A stretch of 64,000 nucleotides of DNA from Durusdinium trenchii (GCA_963970005.1 CAXAMN010025650.1:424352-488351); one strand, 5' to 3'. Counted from the stretch's first letter, positions 31,884 to 44,938 are shown. The notes: a model not told the origin generated them from the sequence alone. A program made the numbers and translations.

Positions 31884-32479
31884 TGTGTTTCAAACTGTGT
31901 TCTTGGCAGCGCGGCCCACGTCCATAGATAAATCTTGACGAACAAATTGCCCAAACCAGCGTCCAAGAATCAAACGATTGATCAACGCGAAATTGGAATC
32001 CAACTGCTTTGATTGCTTGTCAATGATGGTAGTCCACAGGAACAATCAATGCCTGGTTGAATGTTTTGGGGGGACCGTTTCATTGTGCATAACCAATGCG
32101 GGGACAATTCCAACCGGGCTGATTGTGCCTGTCCATAGCGGATACCCTGATAGAAGCAATCAACATGCAGTTGGACATACATACCATTAATTGGAAGCAT
32201 GAGCGCAACGTTGGAATCGAATACACAGCCAGTGGTTTCACAGGAACCATACAGAGTTAAAGTCGTCAAAGTGAAACCGTTAGCTGTGTATTCCAGACCG
32301 AGGAGGTAAATTTTATGTATCTTGATATAATAACTTGCCAAGTTGCAACATACTCGTCCAAGACGTGTCCAATTGATGCAGCGCCTCCACAGCAGAAACA
32401 CGTCCAAAACACTCTCTTGAAGAACTTCTGGTTAAACAGCTGCCACAGCGCTTCCCATCCTTTGCTCATTTGCCCTTTT

Positions 32480-32708
32480 TTGCTCCCCCCCAAGTTTGAC
32501 ACCTGCAAGTTTCAATCCTGTTATAGAAATTTGATTGAAACTTGTTAGTGTCAACTTGCAGGGGAGCAACATGCAAATCCCTTGCTCATTTGCCCTTTGT
32601 TTGCTCCCCCGAAGTTTGACGCCTACAAGTTTCAATCCCTGGTTGGAAACCACTATTGCTTTTGATATTCTTTTGAAACGTGTTAGTGTCAACTTGCAGG
32701 GGGAGCAA
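32480..32708. repeat. two tandem palindromic ~100-bp units
   Basis: Unit 1 is 32480-32569 and unit 2 is 32601-32708. Each starts TTGCTCCCCC, then AAGTTTGAC and CAAGTTTCAATC, and ends in the near-complement TGTTAGTGTCAACTTGCAGG plus GGAGCAA, so each can fold on itself. The flanking GCTCATTTGCCCTTT is repeated too. This is MITE-like in form. Confidence 0.75.
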
Positions 32709-32983
32709 AATAGAAAGTTTGCCTTTTTTCCACCAGCGCTGATCTCAGCGGCTCTCTTTCAAACTGATGTTCACTCACAGCTTGAACTGAGAGTGGCAAA
32801 AGCCCATGGCCATTCCATGCACTTCGGCGGAGGAATAGGCCAAAACGACCCCAAGATTCCGGGACCCCAGCAAACTCTCAAGAACATTTTCCGTGCAGCC
32901 ATGACTGAAAGACATAAAGCTTTCTGACTGAAGGCATAAAGCTTTCTACATCTCACTGCTCCCTGGGGTCTCTCTACTCCAGT

Positions 32984-34554
32984 TCAGGCTTGACAGGCTC
33001 TGCAGGTGTGGCTTTTGGCTTTGCCTTTAAAATGAGTCTTTACAGCGGACAGTTCATTTCCAAACCTCGTGCACAGTTCTTTCACTTTCTCAGTCAGATC
33101 CTTGTAGGCGGACTTGTCATTCGCGTTGACTTTGTTTTGCTGCACTTCCATCTGCGTGATCTCGCCTTGCTTGCTTGCGCGCGCAAGACTACAGTCTTGG
33201 CACATGCATGCTTGAAAGAAACTAATATATATATATATATAAGATGAAGAGATATCCAGAAACAAATTACTAGTCATCTTCGCGTTGGAAAACTCAATTC
33301 TTGTGAGCGTCTCGAAGTTTGCTCCAGCACGGTGAAATCGTCCCTCAGTGTCAACGCGCGCAGGCGACAAAGTTGAGACTGTAAGGTTTGCCTGACCAGA
33401 AAATAAAGCCCTACAACAAATACAACACAAGTTGGAAAAATACAACCTCTGAGCAAGAATCTTTCCGGTTGGAGGCTTTTCTTCGTTCCACTTCTCTTTG
33501 TTATCGCGAAAGACCTGCCTCCGGTTGAGAAGTGCACGCTTGTACTTCGTGACAAATTCCTGGGTTGTCTCTTTCGCTTCCAAGCTCGGAAAGGCCCACT
33601 CTCAGGAACCTCTGTCTCTTCGTTATCGGAGACGTCCAGGACATCTCCCAATCCAAGCGACATGTTCTCTGTGAAAAGCCCAGTGCCGGCCATAAGTTCT
33701 TCCAACTCACGAAGCTTCTCCGAGCCTTGCCTTAGAATCGCATTTCCCAGATGAAACATTACACTTTAGCTTTGCGCGGCTTTTGATTTGTTTGCGTGAT
33801 TCAGCCACGATACTCGACTTTGTCGCTCACCAAGACCAGGTACTTCTTCACTTTTTCGTACAGGCAGTCTTTGGTCAACCTCTTGGCTTTGCAGTACTCG
33901 ATAGCGCCTTTGATCTTTGTCCTTGGCCCAAGATTGCTGTGATGGTTTGCGAAGCTTTCAAGTCAAATTCCCAAAATATATTGCTTGCGAACTTGCCTTT
34001 GGTATGTCCCAGCTCCAGTAACAATTCGTAAACAAGACTTCTTAGCGAAGGGACACTCCATTGTTAGAGGGGCTGGGACATACATGAGCCAAGTTCAGCA
34101 AGACTTAACATTGGGATTTGGGGGGTCTTAAGATGATCTGTTTGAAGATAAACCAAAAAGCTTTGCTGTTTCTCTTGCTCTAAAAGATTGCTGTGCTTAT
34201 TTCTAGTGGCTCGCTCCAACCTTTCTCTTTCATCTCTTCTTCCGTTAGCCATTCATAGCCTTTCAAGTCCCGTTTCCAGTCCTTCGACGCCTGGCGGATC
34301 TTCACAAAGGCCTCAAGCCGGGCTCGGTTCGTCGAAGCGTCCACCTCCTTGTTGAAGCACTTCTGCACAAAGTCGTGCAACAACTTGTTGCGAGCCGGGC
34401 CTGGCGACCTCCAGGCTTGCAGGATGTCCTCCGGCACACCCTTCTTCTCTCCATCTCGGCACAGCCGATAGAGGAAAGACCAAGCCTCTGGACAAGTGGA
34501 GGAGTTCAGAACGGCCGGAGGCATTTTCTTGTTGAACGCCATTGACTCCGCCAC
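32984..34554 (-). CDS. exon-like segments of a transposon-associated or repeated gene
   Basis: Reading the minus strand from 34554: MAESMAFNKKMPPAVLNSST, FLYRLCRDGEKKGVPEDILQ and KDWKRDLKGYEWLTEEEMKE; then near 33960-33810 KGAIEYCKAKRLTKDCLYEK and VKKYLVLVSDKVEY; then 33759-33600 LEELMAGTGLFTENMSLGLG; then 33583-33440 EAKETTQEFVTKYKRALLNR; then 33160-32984 ANDKSAYKDLTEKVKELCTR. Segments lie in different frames with AG/GT-like borders, so this is either a spliced gene or a decayed element. It shares strand and order with 34972-36421 and 31000-31883 and sits between the 112-bp inverted repeats, so all may be one unit. Confidence 0.4.
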
Positions 34555-34971
34555 TGCCGGGTTGAGCTCATCTGTACGTACAACTGCCTCTAACCCACTT
34601 GGCCTTGTTCTTGTTCTTGAGTTTCTGTATCAAACACACTTTATAGAAAAGGTTTGATGTAACCCTGAACATGTCATCCTGTGTCTATAGAACATGTCAT
34701 CCTGTGTCTATAATACCCATCAATCAAAATTATTTGGGGTGCCCTTTCAAACTGTTTGTGCTGTCTATATCTGTATCTACCTAGAACCTGGGTGGCCTTT
34801 TGTTTTGACCGCCAACCACCCAAAATATGTTTTTTCTATCAAAACAGGGGCCTGTTGGGTTCTAGGTAAATCGATTATGTGTGTACTGTGATTGCGCAGA
34901 CGTATGTATATATATATATATTATTATGTTCAACAAACCTTACAATTCCCACAATTATGTTTTCGGTCAAG

Positions 34972-36421
34972 TCACGAAGTTTGTGGGTGAGCAGGAGAAG
35001 GCACAGGCCCAGGAGGGACGGGGAATGATGGGAACAAGCCAGATGAGCCAACAATGGGTCCGGGTTGGATAAACTGTTGGGGAGGCGTCATGTATGGCTG
35101 ATGCTTCGGTGTTGCTGGTGGTTCCATTGGTGGAGTAGCGCTTGTTGGGGAAGCCGCCTCTGCCGTTGGGGCTGGAGAAGTTGTGGAGGGTGGTGGCGGC
35201 GGCGGTGGAAGCCTCGCTGCACTTGCCATTGCTGCTGCTTTGCATGTGGGAGGCAAAAAAGCCTCCTTCGGAGCTGGGGGCATTGACTTTGGCAAGAGAA
35301 GTCCAAAGTGTTGTAGATGCAAGGGAACATTGGGTTGAAGAGCTGCTCTTGAATTTTCAGCGTGCTGCTTCAACTCCTGCTGCTGCCGCTCGAGTTCCAT
35401 CTGTTTCCGCTGCAACTCTTCATTCTTTTGTCGCAGAGCCTCTTCCTCCCTGGCGAATGCTGCTTTCATTTCTTCATACCTTTGTATTGCAGCTTGTTTT
35501 TGACCTTCCACTTCAGCAATCCCCTGCTGCACAGCTGCGTTTGCGAGTTCGTACTGCCTGTCGAACTGGTCGTTTACATCCGACATTCTCGTATTTGGCG
35601 AAAAGAGCCTTTGTTTCTTTTGGTTTGGAGTTTGCTCATGCTCTTGCTCAGCTTGCATATCTGCCAAACATAGCTGCTCCTTTGCTTGCATCACTGCTTC
35701 TTGGGCTGGAGACATTTTCTGTATTGGTGTCTCTTCTTGTGATTGTTTCTTGTGCAGCAACTCTTCTCGCAAAGCTGCTTCATCTAGGCTTTGTGCACTT
35801 GCTTGCATCATTTGCTGCTGCTGAGTCACAGGTTGAGGCTGCTGCTTCTGGTGCAAGAGGTGCTGCAGGTGCGCTTCTCCCTCACGTTGCTTGTACACAC
35901 TTTGCAAAGCAGCCGCAGTTGCTGCCTGCTGCTCAAATGCATGCGCTTGTTGCTGTGCCTGCTGCTGCCAAGGGCTGACATACGCCCCCTGTCGGTGCCA
36001 AGGCGCACCCCGAATTGCAGAGTCTATTGTCGTAAGGGGTTCTGGTTGATGAACTGCCCTTGCTGCATCCTGTGGCTGGCGAAGCTGCTGTTGCTGGAGC
36101 GCTCGAGCCTGTGCTTCCTCCGCCTGCTGTGCCGCTCGAGCCTGTGCTTCCTCTGCCTGCTGGTGCTCACTTGCTTCAGCCATTGCTTGCTCCTCTCTCT
36201 GTTTTTGGGCCTGTTGTTCTTTTGAGCGCTCGAGCCTGTGCTGTCTCCGCCTTCTGTTGCTCAAAGGCTTCAGCCCTTGCTAGCTCCTCCTGCCGTTGGC
36301 GAAGCGCTTCAGTCTGCGCTGCCTCCCTCTGTTGCTGCTGAAGTGCTTGAAGTCTTGCTTGCTTCAAGTGCTGTTGGTAGAGTGGAAGTGCTTGAAGTCT
36401 TGCTTGCTCCTGCACATCCAC
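34972..36421 (-). CDS. Gln-rich coiled-coil protein with Pro-rich tail
   Basis: A 430-codon frame (36264-34972), preceded by an overlapping Gln-rich frame (36421-36176; ARLQALPLYQQHLKQARLQA). Residues 1-80 and 235-310 are Gln/Glu/Ala/Arg heptad stretches (AIQRYEEMKAAFAREEEALR) likely to form coiled coils. Residues 330-430 are Pro-rich (PPPPPPPSTTSPAPTAEAAS). The frame change at about 36200 suggests a frameshift or an intron. It is the longest minus-strand frame in the window and probably the N-terminal part of the transposon-like unit below it. Function unknown. Confidence 0.5.
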
Positions 36422-36526
36422 ACTGTCACTCCTTCACGTCCACCCTCTCTTTCTCTCTTTCTATATATCTTTTCGACAGTGCCGGACAATGACATGTCTC
36501 GCTCTCGGGCCAACCGTCGTCTAGTT
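36415..36526 (-). repeat. right arm of the 112-bp inverted repeat pair
   Basis: Pairs with 28937-29048. It lies at the upstream end of the Gln-rich minus-strand frame and contains CTCTCTTTCTCTCTTTCTATATATC and CGCTCTCGGGCCAACCGTCG in its terminal half. No flanking target duplication is evident. Confidence 0.9.
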
Positions 36527-39102
36527 GTGAACCCATGACCTTCATGACCTCATATATATATATATATAGAGAGAGAGGGAGATAGATTGACCAGGCTGGA
36601 AGCAGTGTCGCCGTGCATGGCAGCAAGCTGAGAGAATGTGAATGCAGCTGAACGCTCGTTGGTTGGATCAAGTACGAAAAAGGCAGGTCACTAGTTCTTG
36701 AATCACCGAGGAGACAAACCAACGCCGAAGGCCAATGTTCTTGCTTTGCATCGGGAAGTATCGGAAAGACCAGAAGCAGACGTTCCGATTTGTGCACCCC
36801 TTGCTACTGGATCACGCTGTCGAGACATGCTTTCCCCGCTAGGCTCCAGTGCCCACAAGCACAGGCACGAATGATGCTGGCGCAAAAGCAGGAAAAATCC
36901 TGCTTAATCTGGTCAACAACAAGGAGGACTAGAGATCTCCAAACTGACACCAGCACGTGTCGTTTTGAATTAAATTGGCTTGTAAGTGCTGTATATATAT
37001 ATATATGTGTGCGTATGTATTGTCCAAAACTAATCCAGCGCTCACTACGTGTCTCATTGACACAAGCACAGTGCAGTGAAAGTTTTTGCTAACGTTTGGC
37101 AGGAACGCCCACCGCAACAAGCGGGTGCAGTCCTTTTGCAACTGTTAAAGGGCGGCGGCACACGCAAGGTGGAGTCAGGCCCGGTACTGGCCAAAAGTTT
37201 GAAGCCGAATGACGTGACGGAAACAGAAAACTTGCAAAATCAACCACTTTCCCCTTACTTCACCGAGCCACTCATTGCGACATATTGCGACACTACGATA
37301 CACTGCCATACGCCCAACAAGTACTGTCCTCAGTGATGCCCAAACGGCCGAAAACTGACACATTGTGCATAGGGCGCCCTGACGCTGGCGCCGGCCTAGC
37401 CCTATTGCAACAGGTCAAGGCAGGCAGCTTGAGCCTCAGAGAGCCACAGCAACGTGAACTGCAACCGGAACATCAGTTGGGATCATGTGAAATTTGAAGC
37501 AGCACATTGATGTGCAGGGAGGAGTCCGAAGCGACTTCTGTGATGCTACTGCGTACGGGGCATAGTGCGACGACCCGGCCCAGGCCTAGGTGCACCTCCA
37601 AAGAACGATGCATGGGCGTACGATGGCCAGCTGCCTCAGACAGATGTCAATGTTCTAGGCATTCTAGGCAAACAGGTGTGTCATTCACAGGTGACAGCCG
37701 CTGGTGGTCTTGGGATGAATGGGGTCACGGGAAGGTGGGCTCCAGAGCTTTCTTTCAGCTGTAGCACTCATGTCCTAAAGCTGCTGCAACACTCCTTATT
37801 ACCCGCAAGCGTCTGGACATCCCCCCTTCCGCAGGCTGGCAAGAAGGGGAAGACCGGGTGGAACGGAGCAACTCAGATGGAATTGGAAGGTGTCTTTTTC
37901 AGCCGGAGAGGTCAAACAGGCGCCTAAAACCGGGGGTGCCAAGCAAGGACTGGTGGGGCTATGGCCAGGACTGGGAAGACTGGCCAATAGCCCAGCTTGA
38001 AAGATGATGCTTGATGGAAGATGCGTGGAGATGCCAGACGCATCACCCGAAACTCCTTCACGCAGATCCAGGCACGAGCGCTGGGTGCCAACACCACAGG
38101 GCAGGCTGGCAAAATGGGTCCGCAATGATCGCACGATGTTTTGTGGTTGGATGAAACCAGTCGGCGCGGATGAATATGTCATGCACCTTGTGTGATTTGT
38201 CCTTTGGCGCTTTCAGTCAAAGAAGGGCAAGGCAAAAGCAGGTGCAGGCCCTGGAAGGGTTCAGGTGCACGTTATACTGGTCTCATCATGATGTTCATGG
38301 AGCTTTAGGTCAGACTGCGCTGGCAACATTACAATTAAGGCCGACAGGTCAGCAGCCAGGAGAGGGCACTTGGAGACAGAGTCGCATTCCCCGCTCATAT
38401 CATCCAGAGGTGGTAACTTGTCAAGGTCTTTTACATTCAGCATGAGATTATTGATGTGGAGCGCTCCAGGGGTGTGCACCAAAAATTCTTGTCAGGAGAC
38501 TTCAGATGCCTCGAGGGGCATCCCAGAACCCAAAAGAGGGATGTTGACAGACAGGATCAGACAGGTCAAGTTTGCATTTGTGTTGTGATCAGTCAGCCCA
38601 GGTCAGCTGCGCTCTTGAGGAACGATTCTGATGATATGGAAGCCTCGACGGTGGTGACCGAATCTGCCATGGGCAGGATCTTGTTTGAAGTCCACAAACC
38701 AGGACAATTGTATATAATATAGATTCTACTTGACTCCTGTATTTTACTGTACCAGAATTGGTGTGCAAGCAGCTTCGAAACGAAGGACACTGAACTCTTG
38801 GCAAAGAAGGTTTGTTGCAATCCAAGCAAAATTTAATCCAAGTGTAAGCTGTTTTGGGTCATGAGTCATAAGTCATAAGACCAGTCCAAAGTCAACCGTT
38901 CCATAAATGCCATATCCCATGAAATCTAGAGAAACGGAACAAACAGATTTCAACGAACACTCTAACCCAATTCTGGTTGTTCATGATGTGCGAAAGTTGG
39001 GTCGACCGTGCCCAGAGTTCCACCTGCGACAGAGACGCAGCGACAGACCCGCAGTTCGTGGGATCCAAAAAGGTCCTCCTCATCGACACTGTGGGTGACA
39101 CT
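36527..39102. other. no supported gene
   Basis: (TA)n runs at about 36550 and 36990-37005. A possible exon at 37595-37670 reads APPKNDAWAYDGQLPQTDVN with a following VLGILGK, but without clear splice partners. Nothing else supportable. Confidence 0.4.
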
Positions 39103-39770
39103 TTAGTCGACAATGTGCATTTGCCAAGGGTTATTTGCTAGTTTGTGTGCTTGAATGTCTGTGAACCCGCAATTACTGTGCCACTTGAAAAGTCTGTGGG
39201 ACTGGGTGTTCCAGTTATCACATTGCCACTGGCTCAACTTTGCATGTCCTTTGAATTGACAGATATTTGATTCTGTATAGTGAACTGTGCAACAAACAAG
39301 AAGACTACCCAAGGCCCGATATTGAGTGCTGCTGAGCTGCTGCACCTGAAACAGGAGCTCAAACGCAGTGGCAATTTGTTTTGTTGTTTTGGCGCTTACG
39401 GAGTAACATCGGTTCCTCTCTCGGACAATAGGTGCCTTTATCGCAGCGGCAAGGTCCGCCAAGTGTTGTATCTTAGGTCACTTTACTTTGGTTCTTGGCA
39501 CTGGAACGGTCTCCCTTTATTCTTGTGGCCCTTTGCTGCCTGCACTTGCCGGTCCCTGTCCCTTGCAGATTTGGGTCTTGGTGGCAGATCTTTAGCCTCT
39601 AGAGGTTTCCCGACATCTTGCACATGTCGGCAAAGCGGCAACAAAGCGTTTAGTTGCATGATCCTTCTCACACCTTTCCCAACTTCAATCCTTAGGAGCA
39701 ACTTGGAAGCAAGATCACTAATGGACCCACTCTTTAATCGTGTAGCCAAACTTGGGAAGCAGATTACCAA
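39103..39770 (-). CDS. two minus-strand frames, possibly element remains
   Basis: 39770-39483 reads SISDLASKLLLRIEVGKGVR and ends in a basic KSARDRDRQVQAAKGHKNKG stretch. 39462-39103 starts MADLAAAIKAPIVRERNRCY and includes QLSSTQYRALGSLLVCC. Composition is protein-like, but no family is recognised and no splice link is visible. May be decayed mobile DNA. Confidence 0.25.
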
Positions 39771-39789
39771 GACGATGTGCCTTGGGTAA

Positions 39790-40588
39790 AGTCATCCAGC
39801 AGCATTGCTGGGAACGAGGTGTGTCAACAAATGCGAGCCCAATATGGACAATGTTTTTGAACTGTGATATGAACCGTTTTTGTTAGCAAAGTTACCACCA
39901 CTATGAATACCAGGGGGGTGCAATAGATGTCGAACAGCGTCGAGGAGTTCGAGAGAGTCGAACACCTACTCTTCATTCACAGTTATCGCAGGTTTACGTG
40001 TCATTTTTTGTTCCTCAAAGTACGTACCTTTATGCAGCGGTTCAACTTAAAGAATGTGTTTCATGGTGCTTTAGGTAAACATACGTAAATATCAAGGGCC
40101 TGCATTGTTACATTTGTTCTGCAGTGTTCAAGTGCAAGATCCTCATTGCCCTGCCATCAATTTCAAGGCAAAGACGGTCTTTATGGCACAGCATTTACCA
40201 TTGTCCATGTTAATATGATAACAAGAGTATGTGGATATCTGCCTGCGAAGCTACAACAAATTGGAATTTGTTTCGGTTTGAGGCTTTCTCGGATTCCGAG
40301 AGTCACGGTCATTGCTAAATGGTCGCTCCTTCTTGAACTCTTTCTCAAGAATCTCATCGTGCTAACTAGATCTGGTTGCACTAGCTACTTACTTAGCTTG
40401 CTAATTTGCTGCCTAAAGTCTTGCATGGCCTACCCCCACGCAACAATGATATACATACTACGAACAACTTACTTTATACATTACATTTTATTCATGATAT
40501 TCGAGGCATTATCTCAGCACACAAATATATAGTAAGATAGTACGTGGTACTGTTTGCTTCAAACCTATTGTTTTTATATAACCTACTA
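39790..40588. other. no supported gene
   Basis: AT-rich with short ORFs only (for example + 40146-40532, hydrophobic, no motif). Confidence 0.45.
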
Positions 40589-40642
40589 TAGCGATAGCCC
40601 TAGCAGCGATGGTCTCCACCCTAGTAGCAATGGCCTCCGTTC
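40589..40642. repeat. GGCCTCCAACC-family cluster, degenerate
   Basis: Units read TAGCAGCGATGGTCTCCACC and CTAGTAGCAATGGCCTCCG. These intermediates carry TAGTAGC with the GGCCTCC ending. Confidence 0.7.
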
Positions 40643-43055
40643 GACTCGGAACTCCAGGAGCAGAATCTCGCAGAGCTTGTCACCGGCCTCCGGCCTCATC
40701 AGCGGCTCGTTTGCGAACGGAGTGGTGAGGATGAGATGGACATCATTATGTCATTGGATATTTTCTTAGAAACGGATACAGAAAACTATCAACACACTAA
40801 GTTGTTTGATACAAGGATGAATGGCTCACTTGTCGATGTTTCTGTTGGCCTTGTAGTTGCTAAGTTTGATGTCCTTTCATGTTTATCTCAACTGTGTTGG
40901 TGTGTGGAACTTGTGAAAGGGGATGAACCAATTTCTGACGTTTCAAGGTGAAATCGCTGATGAACACGCTGAGGCCGTAATGTTCTTGTAGAGCAGAGAG
41001 ATCCCACTTTGTGATGTGTGATTCGGTCATTTCGCCTCTGAAGCAAGTAGCAGCAAGAGGTATATAGCAAGGGATGAGCAAGCTGCCCGTCGTACTTGTT
41101 CAAAGTACCAGTTGCGATGAATAGAAAGAATGGTCTTCACTTGGAAGTAGCAGCTTTCTTCTAAAATCGGTTTGGTATTTCTTCAAAGTGGGCCCAGGAA
41201 CGCCAGTTTGCTGCGGTATGTTTCCAAATGCGGGAACGCTGCGCCGCTTGTGAAAAGGCCAGACAGACATGTGTTGAACAACCCTGTACTTCCTTGGTGT
41301 GATAGAAACGATACAGAGGCAAGGGTCAAGATCTTGATGTGAGGAAGTCTCTGCGCCCAGGCAGTGGCAGGTTTCCAATATTCTGAGTGTTTGTTGGCTT
41401 GGGCACATGTTTATGCTGCAACTCCTAGTGCTTCCCGCGTTCCAAAAGAATAGTCCTGAGTCCTGGGTACAACATGAGAAAGTCTTTACCGGGCGGCATA
41501 ATCTGCCTAGCGCACAGCCAATCAGTCCACAAAGTCAAAGCGTAGATAAGAGAGGTTGCTACGAGTAGTATGGCTAGGAGCTACTAGTAGCTTCTTGCTC
41601 CTAGTGGCGATGTCCCTTGTTACGTAGCTTCTTGCTACTCGTTGCGTTAAAACGACTTCGACCGCGAAGGAGAAGCGAAGCACGAAGGACGAGAAGGACG
41701 GAAGCGACGGAGAGGTACGGAGGTACGGACGGAGAGCAACGGAGCGTAGGGATGGAGGGACGTCTCCATGCGGTTCAGAGGGTCTCCTGAAGGACGTCTC
41801 GTTCACAGGAGGTCCCTCAGGCGGTCCGTCAAGTCACCGTGGTGTGAAAATGGATTTTGAACATTTGTCAAATTATCTTGAGAGATGATTGTAAGGGAAC
41901 TGGTCACTCTTTCTCAAGAGCCCACGGATTTAAAGAGAATCATGGCCACCACAGACTGCTTTTTTGCCAGGTTTGTGGTTGATAAAACTGGCTGCCTTGT
42001 ACAGCAGACGATCTCTTGGAAAAGTGCATAGGCTCTGTGTAGCACAGCACCGCTCTTTGCTCCTAGCAGCGTCTCAATTTTCATAGGAAGACATGTTTTT
42101 TCTTGTCTGATCTTTCCATCCTAAGCTCTTTGTGTCAGGACCTCGGTGGGCGACATAAGTCGGCGCCAAGCGACGGACGCAGGTGGCGCTGCGCAACCAC
42201 TTCCCCAGTGCGAAGAGTGTAGTGGGGGAAGATGGATGAAGGAAGCAACTCATAGTGCCAAGAACGGTTTTTCAAACGAGAACAGGACGTCTCTAATTTG
42301 TCATTCATTTCTTCTAGATCCGTGCTTGGAGATATCTTCAACCAATGGGAGAAACAAGCTTCTTGGACGAGACCGTTTCTCTCAGTCATCTTAGCAGGTC
42401 TCATCAGGGCTCCCAAGGTCCCCATCTTGGGAATCCTTCAGGTCTTTGACGCAGTCATTCCTTCAAACGCAAAACATATTGAATCGGCTACCCAGTTCTT
42501 GGAATCAAACGGTTTTGATGAATCGGCCGTAGCACAGAATTCTTTGATTTTTTTGCATGTTTTCCCTCACGCAGGTGGACGTCCTTCTTCTTTCCGCGGA
42601 ATCAAAACAGAGCCTTGGTGAGGGGGCGCAGGTGGTGGAAGGTGATCCAAGGTGAGATAAGATGTGTCTTGAATAGATTGCATCATGTTCGGAAGCAGCA
42701 ACTGAGACTTAACAAGTTATGAGCACCGTTATGATGTACAGAATGCTAGGTTTGCCATGGGGGTACTTTCATCACAAAGCGGGCAGGATTTAGTTTGGCG
42801 ATTTGCCGAACTTGGCTCGAGATTAGACGGCTTTTGTGCTACAGCGCCGACACGGGGGAGACGGCGGTGCTGCGTGCAATGTGGTTTCACCATGCCCATG
42901 TGGTTTCTTTGAGGTGGTTTGACATCGGATGCCATCTCAATTGGGAGTCCCCCAAAACTATTTGTTGTTACTCTCCCCTTAACCACCGTAGAAACAGCAA
43001 ATGGATTATTTTTTTCACGTTAGTGGACCTGTCCCGAATTGTCGTTGCACGGGCT
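40643..43055. other. mostly unassigned sequence
   Basis: 41100-41408 (-) and 42298-42621 (+, SVLGDIFNQWEKQASWTRPF) are the only frames with protein-like composition; neither is recognised. 41566-41640 holds a degenerate TAGTAG cluster (GGAGCTACTAGTAGCTTCTT). 41690-41830 is rich in ACGGA/GGACG. Confidence 0.4.
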
Positions 43056-43074
43056 GTCAGTTTCTTTGCTAGTT

Positions 43075-43235
43075 GTTGTTTGTCGAGTTTCCATGTTAGT
43101 GAGCCCTGGACTTGTTTTTGTCACGGTAGAAGCTGAGAGCTCCATTTTAGATTATTTCCATGTTAGTGAGCTCTGGACTTGTTTCTGTCACTGGACACCC
43201 GTGGAAGCTGACCTGGCAACTCTCAGGATGCGCCT
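43075..43235. repeat. ~75-bp tandem duplication
   Basis: TTTCCATGTTAGTGAGC, then CTGGACTTGTTT, TGTCAC and GAAGCTGA occur in order at 43088-43135 and 43157-43213, with further partial copies of GTTTCCA(C/T)GTTAGTG at 43350 and 43430. Confidence 0.65.
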
Positions 43236-44055
43236 TTTTTATTGAAAATAGCTTGAAGACGCTAACCTAGAAACCAGTGCATTGACCAATTCTCCCAGCT
43301 ACCTTAGGTTTTCCTAGAGAAATACAGGTTCATGACCCCCCCCCAAAAATGTTTCCACGTTAGTGTCTTTTGAGGACCTTGTGGTTCAAACCAACTTACG
43401 CGGTGTTCCCCGGTAATAGGCTCCTTGCAGGTTTCCATGTTGGTTTGGCCTCGTAAATCACCAGATCCCACGGTGGTTAAGGAAAGTGTATGTCTTTGTC
43501 ACGACTCCGCGCTCTTCGGAGCTTCCCAGTTCCAAGATTCTGAGAGCCGGCATCACATTTTTGAACCAAACCCGTGTGTCGCCAGGCTGATGGCATCCTC
43601 AGCCTCATGGCAGCACTCGTTCGGGGCCTGAGGTTCTTTCAAGTCAACGGTTGCAGAGCAAGAATGATGAAAACGCTGTCGAGGCATCTCTATCCTGGCC
43701 CATTGCCGACCCAAAATACGTTTATCCATTTTCCTGTCTCACTGGAAGGCTTTCATGAGCGGCAGGCGGGCACACGCGGGGACCCCTCAAGCACCAACAC
43801 TCGCCTTCTGTCTTGAAACCAGGCGTTCTCCTGCCCCGTCACTCCGGTTTCAGAGCCTGGTGAGGCATGGAAGTGAGAGACAGTTGGGGAGGTGGTTCTC
43901 TTGCCTTTCTCTTCCGTCCTTGAGATCTTTACCATTACTTGAATCTTACCGTTTCCTTCTTGTTCCTTCTTCCTTTAGCTGGGGGAAGGGCACTGGTAGG
44001 GATTTCTTGGGCGGGTGTCACTTGGTAGGCAGCCATGTGGGCCGGGCCCTGTTGC

Positions 44056-44938
44056 ATATCGTCACACGCCGGGCTTGACCGTCACCTGTTGCAGCTGGGC
44101 CTTCCGCATCTGCTTCCAAAGTCCGGGAACTTGGAAACGAAAACTGCGGGATTTCGCACGGGTGGTCGGGTTAACGACGGATCTTGGTGCTGGTTGGTGC
44201 ACACGCAGACACACAGAGTTTGTGACGCTGATGAGTTGGGGGTGAGGAGGGAGCTCGGGGGTGATACCGTTATATAATAAGTTGCCTTTCCGATTAAATG
44301 TACCAGCAGCACCCTGATGTTTCCACGCAGTAACTACCTGCATGCGTCGCAGGATGGTAGGATGCTCCTTAGCTGCCCGCACCACAACCCCTTGAAAAAG
44401 GGCACAAAACCAACCTGTCGTTTGGTAGAGGAAGCGCCCGGTAACCAGGACGTTGGATCCACCTTTGTTTTTTTCCCAGTGTTCTTCGCTTCTTTGGGAA
44501 GTTGCTTCGGGCCGAGATTTGCACCAGGAGCGCGCATGACACCCGCGAGAAGTCAACGGCGGCCCCACAGGCAAGAGAGAAAGAAGAGACAAAGAGAAGG
44601 AAGAACTCCTTTTTTAAAAGAAATTGATGAATGAGTGAATGAATAGGAACCAAATGAATAGTGCGAGTGCCTCTTCAAGGAAGCTCCCGCCCTCAGGCAT
44701 AAGGAGCTTCCTTGCGTCCGTTCGCTAGTAGCAGGATACCTAGTTAGTTTGTTTAGTCCTGTCAGCGCCTTGTTTCAAATTGTTTTTGTCGGATTTAAAG
44801 TCAGACTTCTATGACCTCTTCTTTGAAAGCGTGATCATTCTCGAAGACCTTAGGTCGTAACCTGAACAACAAGATTAATGTTGCTAGAAAGGTTTAGGAC
44901 GTCAATTACACAAATTATGTTTTGAAATGTTTTGAAGG
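44056..44938 (+). repeat. 883-bp block, original copy (upstream of second VIPP1 locus)
   Basis: Matches 47173-48055 at a constant offset of 3,117 bp with seven or eight differences that I could count, all transitions. Its last ~135 bp also match the VIPP1 intron at 10302-10450, so this copy is in its ancestral position. The one at 47173 inside the copia element is the derived copy. It contains the hairpin motif starting GGAACCAAATGAATAGTGCG at 44646. ORFs in it are unrecognised. Confidence 0.9.

Noticed and set aside
35142..35978. 278-codon + strand ORF
   Set aside because: Antisense shadow of the Gln-rich minus-strand frame; the composition (Leu/Ala/Val-rich) is what antisense CAG-type codons would give.
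44062..44592. 176-codon minus-strand ORF, nearly identical at 47233-47709
   Set aside because: The similarity between the two ORFs comes from the 883-bp duplicated block; overlapping frames on both strands are open and none has a motif.
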